DNA of 19,104 nt from an uncultured Rubritalea sp. (lineage in GTDB: Bacteria; Verrucomicrobiota; Verrucomicrobiia; Verrucomicrobiales; Akkermansiaceae): assembly GCA_937951395.1 (NCBI GenBank), contig CALFBV010000054.1, positions 1-19,104 on the forward strand, in the 5' to 3' direction. Position 1 is the stretch's first letter, and each line of letters opens with the position of its first letter. Below are positions 14,179-19,104 of the stretch, piece by piece. The notes beneath the pieces were generated by a model that saw only the letters and a program-made list of their open reading frames with translations, was not told the origin of the DNA and searched no databases. A program made the position numbers and the translations under genes.

Positions 14179-14255
14179 GGCTTGCCCAAGTGGGTGATCC
14201 CCTCTTAACTCTCGGCAGATCAAACTATCTAAAATTTAACACAAAATACATACAC

Positions 14256-15560
14256 ATGAAAATCGTCGTCGCATACTCTGGGGGTCTTGATACTTCCGTT
14301 CTTTTAAAATGGCTCAAGGATAAATATAATGCTGAAATCATCGCTTACTGTGCTGATGTGGGGCAGGCTGAGGAGCTGGATGGGCTGGAGGCTAAGGCGC
14401 TGGCTACGGGTGCTTCTAAGTGCTATATCGGTGATCTAAAGGAAGAGTTTGCTAGTGATTTTATTTTCCCGATGTTTCAAGGAAATGCGCTCTATGAGGG
14501 GCGCTATCTTCTAGGCACTTCTATCGCGCGTCCTTGTATTTCTAAGGGTATGGTGGATGTTGCTATTGCTGAGGGTGCAGATGCGATAGCGCATGGTGCT
14601 ACTGGTAAGGGAAATGACCAGGTGAGATTTGAGCTTTCTGTGGCTGCTCTGGCGCCTCACATTAAATGCATCGCTCCTTGGAGAGATGATGAGTTCCGTG
14701 CTCAGTTCCCGGGTAGAGCGGAAATGATCGCGTATGCTGAAGAGAATAATATCCCGATCAAGGCATCGATGAAGAAGCCTTATTCAATGGATAGAAACCT
14801 GCTTCATATCTCTTTTGAAGCGGGTGCTATGGAAGATGTCTGGCATGATGCTACTGGGGAGTCTGATAAGGACATGTATGTGCTTTCTGTTTCTCCTGAA
14901 GATGCGCCTAACAAGTCTCAGTATGTTCAGTTTCTTTTCAACAAGGGTGACGTAGTGGGTCTCCAGACTGAGGGCCTAGCAGAACTCATCACTGAACTCG
15001 GTGATGTGAAGGCTACTGGGAAGCAAGATGGCTACACGCTTCTCAATCCTTACGGGGTGATGCGTGTGCTGAATGCACTGGGTGGAATGCACGGCATCGG
15101 CAGAGTGGATCTGGTGGAGAACCGCTTCGTGGGCATGAAGTCTCGTGGTGTGTATGAGACTCCGGGTGGGACTATCCTTCTCGCAGCACATCAGGACTTA
15201 GAGACGCTTACTATTGATCGTGAGGCTCAGGCTCTTAGAGATTCTCTCATTCCTAAATACGCGCAGCTTATCTACAATGGTTTCTGGTTCGCCCCTGAGC
15301 GTGAAGCTCTACAGGCGCTTATCACGAGCACGCAGCAGACTGTGACTGGCGAGGTGAGATTGAAGCTCTACAAAGGCAACTGTCTTCAGGCGGGACGTCG
15401 CTCACCATACTCTCTCTACGATGAAGACGTTGCTTCTATGGAAGGTGCTGAAGAAGGTAAGGAAGAGGCATACAATCAGAATGATGCTTCTGGCTTCATC
15501 GCTCTCAATGCACTCCGCCTGAAGGCGAATGCTAAGCAGAAGGAACAACTTAATAAATAA
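14256..15560 (+). CDS. argG: Argininosuccinate synthase
   Basis: A 434-residue enzyme that joins citrulline and aspartate with ATP to give argininosuccinate, the seventh step of arginine synthesis. It starts [27 protein letters not shown] (8-14) is the ATP-pyrophosphatase PP-loop. Further family stretches: [37 protein letters not shown], the [13 protein letters not shown] region, [19 protein letters not shown] followed by VYETPGG, and [20 protein letters not shown]. The frame is open back to 14076 with another initiator, but only from 14256 is there homology, and the family always begins a few residues before SGGLDTS. The usual length is 400-450. No argH or other arg gene is adjacent. Confidence 0.96.
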   Translation: MKIVVAYSGGLDTSVLLKWLKDKYNAEIIAYCADVGQAEELDGLEAKALATGASKCYIGDLKEEFASDFIFPMFQGNALYEGRYLLGTSIARPCISKGMVDVAIAEGADAIAHGATGKGNDQVRFELSVAALAPHIKCIAPWRDDEFRAQFPGRAEMIAYAEENNIPIKASMKKPYSMDRNLLHISFEAGAMEDVWHDATGESDKDMYVLSVSPEDAPNKSQYVQFLFNKGDVVGLQTEGLAELITELGDVKATGKQDGYTLLNPYGVMRVLNALGGMHGIGRVDLVENRFVGMKSRGVYETPGGTILLAAHQDLETLTIDREAQALRDSLIPKYAQLIYNGFWFAPEREALQALITSTQQTVTGEVRLKLYKGNCLQAGRRSPYSLYDEDVASMEGAEEGKEEAYNQNDASGFIALNALRLKANAKQKEQLNK

Positions 15561-15593
15561 TTTAACTAACTCTAACAGTTTCACGCTCTCGGT

Positions 15594-16067
15594 TTGATCA
15601 GAAAAATTTTCATCATTGTAGGTGTTTTCATCATGTTGCCATTCGCAATATGGTGGGTGCGGCATAATGAAAAGATTGCGCTCCGGATGGGGCGCAAGCT
15701 GAATGATGAGGAGCTGGACTGGGCACAGCAAATAGGCATAGCTCATCCTGAGAAGGTGCGGATCCTTAATGTAGCGAAGATCCCTACACCGGTTCCAAAT
15801 TTCATAGAAAATCTAATCCAGCGTAAAGGCTACCCTGCTGGCAGCGCTGGCGGAATGTGCATGCGCTACGGGATCTACGCTAAAGAAAAATATGCGCATG
15901 ACAAATCACTCATCGCTCACGAGCTGGTGCACACGCATCAGTTTGAGAGACTCGGTGGGCTGTGGTATTTCCTGAAGCTTTATCTTCAGGAAACGCTCAT
16001 CCTAGGCTACGCAAACTCGCCTCTAGAAATAGAGGCAAACAGCACTGCTGACATCATCGTGGCTTAA
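15594..16067 (+). CDS. Small membrane-anchored protein with HExxH zinc-peptidase-like motif
   Basis: A 157-residue protein. Residues 1-22 (MIRKIFIIVGVFIMLPFAIW plus WV) form a signal anchor with a basic start. The body has GGMCMRYGIYAKEKY (86-100), then LIAHELVHTHQFERLGG (106-122) with HELVH at 109-113, E118, and a hydrophobic YFLKLYLQETLILGY leading to NSPLEIEA (141-148). HExxH followed by a downstream acidic helix is the zinc-binding plan of gluzincin-like peptidases, and the pattern resembles small uncharacterised proteins with '(A)HELVH..QYE..G...NPLE.EA'. It is much shorter than a typical protease, and no function is established. The start is TTG at 15594, needed for a complete anchor; ATG at 15633 would cut it in half. 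It lies 33 bases after argG. Confidence 0.7.
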   Translation: MIRKIFIIVGVFIMLPFAIWWVRHNEKIALRMGRKLNDEELDWAQQIGIAHPEKVRILNVAKIPTPVPNFIENLIQRKGYPAGSAGGMCMRYGIYAKEKYAHDKSLIAHELVHTHQFERLGGLWYFLKLYLQETLILGYANSPLEIEANSTADIIVA

Positions 16068-16071
16068 AACC

Positions 16072-16106
16072 TACATTCTTTATCCTTTTTACTTTCACCT
16101 CTTTTC
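16072..16106 (+). repeat. 7-bp-period repeat upstream of uup
   Basis: Five units with C at position 7: TACATTC, TTTATCC, TTTTTAC, TTTCACC, TCTTTTC. The third and fourth are close to the units in the argG leader (TTTTTCC, TTTCACC). The array fills nearly the whole 44-base gap and ends 5 bases before the uup start codon. Confidence 0.6.
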
Positions 16107-16111
16107 TAACC

Positions 16112-17998
16112 ATGTCCATTTCTATTGCCAGCGCCTCGGAGCTTTGTGTTTCTTATTCTTCTCAAGTTGTTCTCGATGGAGCTACGCTCGCTATTCATGA
16201 GAATGAACGCACTGGACTGGTGGGACGTAATGGCTGTGGAAAATCTACGTTTCTGAAAATCATCGCCCAGGTGGAAGAGCCTGATTCTGGGGAATACTCT
16301 GTGAAGCGTGGGCTGCGTGTGGGCTATCTACCGCAGGATTTCGAACTGGAAGAGGATGCCACGGTCATGGACTCTGTGCTGACTGGTGCGCAGGATGTGA
16401 TGGATATGATCACGGAGTATGATAACACTCCACCGGAGTCTAACAAGAGTGCTGAACTGATGGATGTGATCAGTCATCTGGATGGCTGGAATCTGGAGTC
16501 ACGTGCTCAGTCGCTACTTACTAATTTGCATGCGCCAGATGCGGATCGTGTTATTTCTACATTGTCTGGTGGCGAGAAACGTCGCGTGGCGCTGTGCCGT
16601 GCATTGCTGGGTCAGCCTGAGCTGTTAATACTAGATGAGCCTACGAACCACCTTGATACTGGATCCATTGAGTGGCTGGAGGTTTTTCTTTCTCGCTATA
16701 CTGGGTCTTGTTTATTCGTGACGCATGATCGCTATTTTCTGGATCGCATCTCTACGCGTATTGTGGAAATTTCTGGTGGCAAGTGTGTCTCCTATGAGGG
16801 TAACTACACGGACTACATGCTGACGCGTGCGGAGCGGATGCAGCAGGAGGCAGTGAATGAGCATAAGCGCCAGAGGTTCCTGAAAAAGGAGCTGGAGTGG
16901 GTGCGCAGAAGACCATCTGCTCGTAGGACTAAGTCTCGTGACAGGATGGATAAGTATTTTGAGGTGGCAGACCAGGAAGCTCCTGAGGAGGAATTAGATA
17001 TAGATCTAATCATTCCGCCTGCACCTAAGCTCTCTAACAGAGTGGTGGAGTGTGAGAATATTTCTTACTCGATTGGTAATAGGACGTTGTTCAAGAACCT
17101 AGACTTCAAACTTGAAGGTGGTGAGCGTGTTGGTGTGGTTGGAAAGAATGGAATGGGAAAATCTACGTTACTTAAGACAATTCTTGGTGAACTAGAGCCT
17201 GCTACGGGTAAGGTTATGATTGGGGCGCGGGCGGATATTAACTTTGTGGATCAGGGCAGGCTTATTCTAGATGACCAGAAATCTATTTTTGAGGAAGTGG
17301 GCGAAGGCTCTGAGCATGTGAAGCTGGGTGAAGAGACGCTGGGGCTGAGGCAGTATTTGAAACGTTTCCTGTTTGATGATGACAGGATCAATACGAAGAT
17401 CGAGTTACTTTCTGGTGGTGAGTGTTCTCGTGTTCTACTGGCTAAGATTTTGAAGCGTGGTGGTAATGTTTTGGTTCTTGATGAGCCTACGAATGATTTG
17501 GATCTGAATACTCTGCGGTTGTTGGAAGAGGCGTTGGTGAATTTCGCTGGCTCTGTGCTGGTGGTTTCTCACGATCGCTATTTCCTCAATCGAGTTTGCA
17601 CCGGGATTCTTGCTTTTGAGGATAATGGTGACCTGCATTATCAGCCTGGATCTTATGATTATTATCTAGAGAAGAAATCTGAGCGAGATAAGAAAAATGC
17701 TCTAACAGAAGCGGCATTTAAGACTGTGAAGATTGCTCCTGTGAAGGAAGTGAAAAAGACTGGTCGTAAGCTAAAGTGGAAGGAAGAGCGTGAGCTTGAG
17801 ACGATTGAGGAAGATATTTTAACTGCTGAGGAAGATGTGGCGGCAAAGGAAGCCGTGCTGACGCATCCGAACTTTTATAATGAGCATCCAAATGACTGGC
17901 AACAGTATGAGGAACAGCTGAATGAATCGAAAGAGAAGGTTACTGGGCTTTATTCTAGGTGGGAAGAGCTAGAGAAGATTAAGGCTGAGGCTGGGTAG
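16112..17998 (+). CDS. uup: ABC-F family ATPase, Uup-like
   Basis: A 628-residue soluble protein with two ABC domains and no membrane segment, the ABC-F plan; members act on the ribosome, and Uup is also tied to transposon precise excision. Domain 1: Walker A GRNGCGKST (38-46), signature LSGGEKRR (151-158), Walker B LLILDEPTNHLD (171-182). The linker (240-285) contains KKELEWVRRRPSARRTKSRD, close to Uup's 'EE.WIR.G.KARRTRN'. Domain 2: GKNGMGKST (344-352), LSGGECSR, VLVLDEPTNDLD. The final 80 residues (from GRKLKWKEERELETIEEDIL to YSRWEELEKIKAE) are charged and coiled-coil-like, matching the DNA-binding C-terminal domain of Uup and not EttA. The ATG at 16112 has no Shine-Dalgarno; the 7-base repeat array sits directly in front. 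Confidence 0.92.
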   Translation: MSISIASASELCVSYSSQVVLDGATLAIHENERTGLVGRNGCGKSTFLKIIAQVEEPDSGEYSVKRGLRVGYLPQDFELEEDATVMDSVLTGAQDVMDMITEYDNTPPESNKSAELMDVISHLDGWNLESRAQSLLTNLHAPDADRVISTLSGGEKRRVALCRALLGQPELLILDEPTNHLDTGSIEWLEVFLSRYTGSCLFVTHDRYFLDRISTRIVEISGGKCVSYEGNYTDYMLTRAERMQQEAVNEHKRQRFLKKELEWVRRRPSARRTKSRDRMDKYFEVADQEAPEEELDIDLIIPPAPKLSNRVVECENISYSIGNRTLFKNLDFKLEGGERVGVVGKNGMGKSTLLKTILGELEPATGKVMIGARADINFVDQGRLILDDQKSIFEEVGEGSEHVKLGEETLGLRQYLKRFLFDDDRINTKIELLSGGECSRVLLAKILKRGGNVLVLDEPTNDLDLNTLRLLEEALVNFAGSVLVVSHDRYFLNRVCTGILAFEDNGDLHYQPGSYDYYLEKKSERDKKNALTEAAFKTVKIAPVKEVKKTGRKLKWKEERELETIEEDILTAEEDVAAKEAVLTHPNFYNEHPNDWQQYEEQLNESKEKVTGLYSRWEELEKIKAEAG

Positions 17999-18135
17999 TT
18001 TTTTCCACCACTGGATTTGGGCATTGTGGTTGATGGAGCCTTCGTTGATGGATTTTTTGAACCACGGAAAAGCACTAAATTACACAGAACCGGGACGATG
18101 AAGCTTTTTTCTGGTAACTGGTAACTTCTTCACCC
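17999..18135. other. Intergenic gap between convergent uup and dxr with repeat relics
   Basis: No gene or proper terminator hairpin is seen. GGTAACT occurs twice in tandem (18113-18126); its complement AGTTACC fits the AGTTnnC unit of the array before the helicase. At 18060-18092 lies AACCACGGAAAAGCACTAAA followed by TTACACAGAACC, which looks like a decayed copy of the ACCACGGAAA-type dispersed sequence often seen between genes in several phyla (recalled, not checked). Confidence 0.5.
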
Positions 18136-19104
18136 CTATATAAAGCCGTTTGCTAGCTCTCTGGCTTCTTGGTCTGCCTTTATCAGGGAGTCTAGGGTTT
18201 CTCCTTCGTTCCACTCGTGAGTGTTCATGGTTTGTTCTACGATGCGCCAGATGCCAGGGAAGGTTATCTTTTTGTTGGTGAAGGCTTCTACGGCTATTTC
18301 GTTGGCTGCGTTTAGTACTGCGGGTAGGGTTCCGCCTTTTGTTCCCGCTCTTACGGCTAGGTCTATGGCTGGGAAGGCATCGCGTCTTGCGGCTTCGAAT
18401 TCTAGTTTACCTAGTTCTGCAAAATTGATTGGTTTGAGTTTGTTTGCCATTCTTTCTGGGTAGGTGACGGCATACTGGATGGGGAAGCACATGTCGGTGG
18501 TGCTGAGCTGGGCTAGGATACTGCCATCGATAAATTCTACCATGGAGTGGACGATGCTCTGGGGGTGGACGATTACGTCTACGCGATCCATTTCCACATC
18601 GAATAGCCAGCGGGCTTCGATCATTTCTAAGCCTTTATTAAAGAGGGTTGCGGAGTCGATGGTTATCTTGCGTCCCATTTCCCAAGTGGGATGTTTGAGA
18701 GCTTGTTCTAGTTTAACAGATTCTAACAGATCTGTGTCCAGCGTTCTGAATGGTCCGCCAGATGCGGTTAGGATGAGCCTTGAGATTTCGTCCGTGCCCT
18801 TCCCTTCTCTTCCTTCGAGACATTGGAATATGGCGTTGTGTTCGCTGTCTACAGGTAAGATTTTCACTCCCTTTTCTCTGGCGGCGCGCATGACGAGCTC
18901 GCCTGCCATGACTAGGATTTCTTTACTGGCTACGGCGAGGTCTTTGCCTGCATCGATCGCAGCGAACGCTGGGTGGAGCCCTGCTATGCCTACGATGGCT
19001 ACGAGCACCATGTCTGCACCTTCTAGCTGAGCTAGCTCGATGAGGCCTTCTAGTCCTACGTGGATTTTTACATCTGCGGGAATGAGGGCGCGGAGTTTAG
19101 CTTC
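18136..19104 (-). CDS. dxr: 1-deoxy-D-xylulose-5-phosphate reductoisomerase (5' end beyond window)
   Basis: 322 residues of the enzyme are visible; the frame stays open to the right edge, so about 75-80 N-terminal residues with the NADPH-binding GSTGSIG motif are off-window. Dxr converts DOXP to MEP, the committed step of the MEP isoprenoid pathway, with NADPH and a divalent metal. Seen in order: VGLEGLIELA, ADMVLVAIVGIAGLHPAFAA, KEILVMAGELV, PVDSEHNAIFQCLEG (metal ligands D and E), TASGGPFR, HPTWEMGRKITIDSATLFNK followed by GLEMIEARWLF (third metal ligand E), VHPQSIVHSMVEF, and TLPAVLNAANEIAVEAF. All catalytic residues in view are intact. An internal ATG at 19011 could be mistaken for the start, but homology continues upstream of it. 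The plus strand here is G/T-rich although the gene is on the minus strand. Confidence 0.95.
   Translation of the reverse strand, partial: EAKLRALIPADVKIHVGLEGLIELAQLEGADMVLVAIVGIAGLHPAFAAIDAGKDLAVASKEILVMAGELVMRAAREKGVKILPVDSEHNAIFQCLEGREGKGTDEISRLILTASGGPFRTLDTDLLESVKLEQALKHPTWEMGRKITIDSATLFNKGLEMIEARWLFDVEMDRVDVIVHPQSIVHSMVEFIDGSILAQLSTTDMCFPIQYAVTYPERMANKLKPINFAELGKLEFEAARRDAFPAIDLAVRAGTKGGTLPAVLNAANEIAVEAFTNKKITFPGIWRIVEQTMNTHEWNEGETLDSLIKADQEARELANGFI

Noticed and set aside
14076..14255. 60-codon upstream extension of argG
   Set aside because: It is low-complexity sequence that includes a 7-base repeat array and hairpin; ArgG homology begins at 14256.
18464..19030. Plus-strand 188-codon frame
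   Set aside because: It is antisense to dxr, whose active-site motifs are all on the minus strand.

Overview
The window looks like chromosomal DNA of a Gram-negative bacterium of moderate GC content. A TonB-dependent receptor shows there is an outer membrane, Dxr shows the MEP isoprenoid route, and an RND permease spans the inner membrane. Most starts have no convincing Shine-Dalgarno sequence. The gene set (DUF4230 protein, pRiA4b ORF-3-like protein, orphan RND pump, a possible DUF1501 relic) fits Verrucomicrobiota or a neighbouring phylum best. That placement is an impression from family resemblance, not a proof.

Layout. At 1-478 (minus) lies the 5' part of a NatA-like ABC ATPase, cut by the window edge. 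Divergent from it, a cobalamin riboswitch (about 578-748) leads a BtuB-like outer-membrane receptor (768-2618), closed by a strong terminator. A relic of an IS200/IS605-family transposase with a bulged terminal hairpin follows (2692-2848). Next come a small membrane protein plus a DUF4230 protein (2998-3811), then rpmB (bL28) with its own promoter and terminator. A gene-poor stretch (4274-4587) may hold another gene relic. The tight run 4588-7382 encodes YqgE/AlgH, D-aminoacyl-tRNA deacylase, an unknown PH-like protein and the RarA ATPase. A 1049-residue RND permease (7432-10581) has no adaptor gene beside it. It converges on a translationally coupled pair on the minus strand (pRiA4b ORF-3-like protein, then a TetR regulator) and an alpha/beta hydrolase. 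From 12.88 kb on, the genes are a DEAD-box helicase, argG, a small HExxH protein and Uup (all plus), then dxr (minus), cut by the right edge.

How genes work together. The riboswitch should shut off the vitamin B12 receptor when cobalamin is plentiful. The TetR pair is the obvious candidate regulator of the pump it faces. The remaining genes are mostly housekeeping: ribosome, translation quality control, fork maintenance, arginine and isoprenoid synthesis.

Most interesting signals. (1) A 9-mer, TCTAACAGA, occurs 8 times exactly, and its 7-base core 17 times, spread over many unrelated genes; this looks like a DNA-uptake or Chi-like word. (2) The GC/keto skew of the plus strand changes sign near 12.55-12.88 kb, the direction expected at a replication origin. 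(3) Degenerate 7-bp-period arrays occupy the intergenic gaps of the right third only. (4) Several promoters seem placed so that transcription begins at or next to the start codon (leaderless mRNAs). All counts were made by eye.
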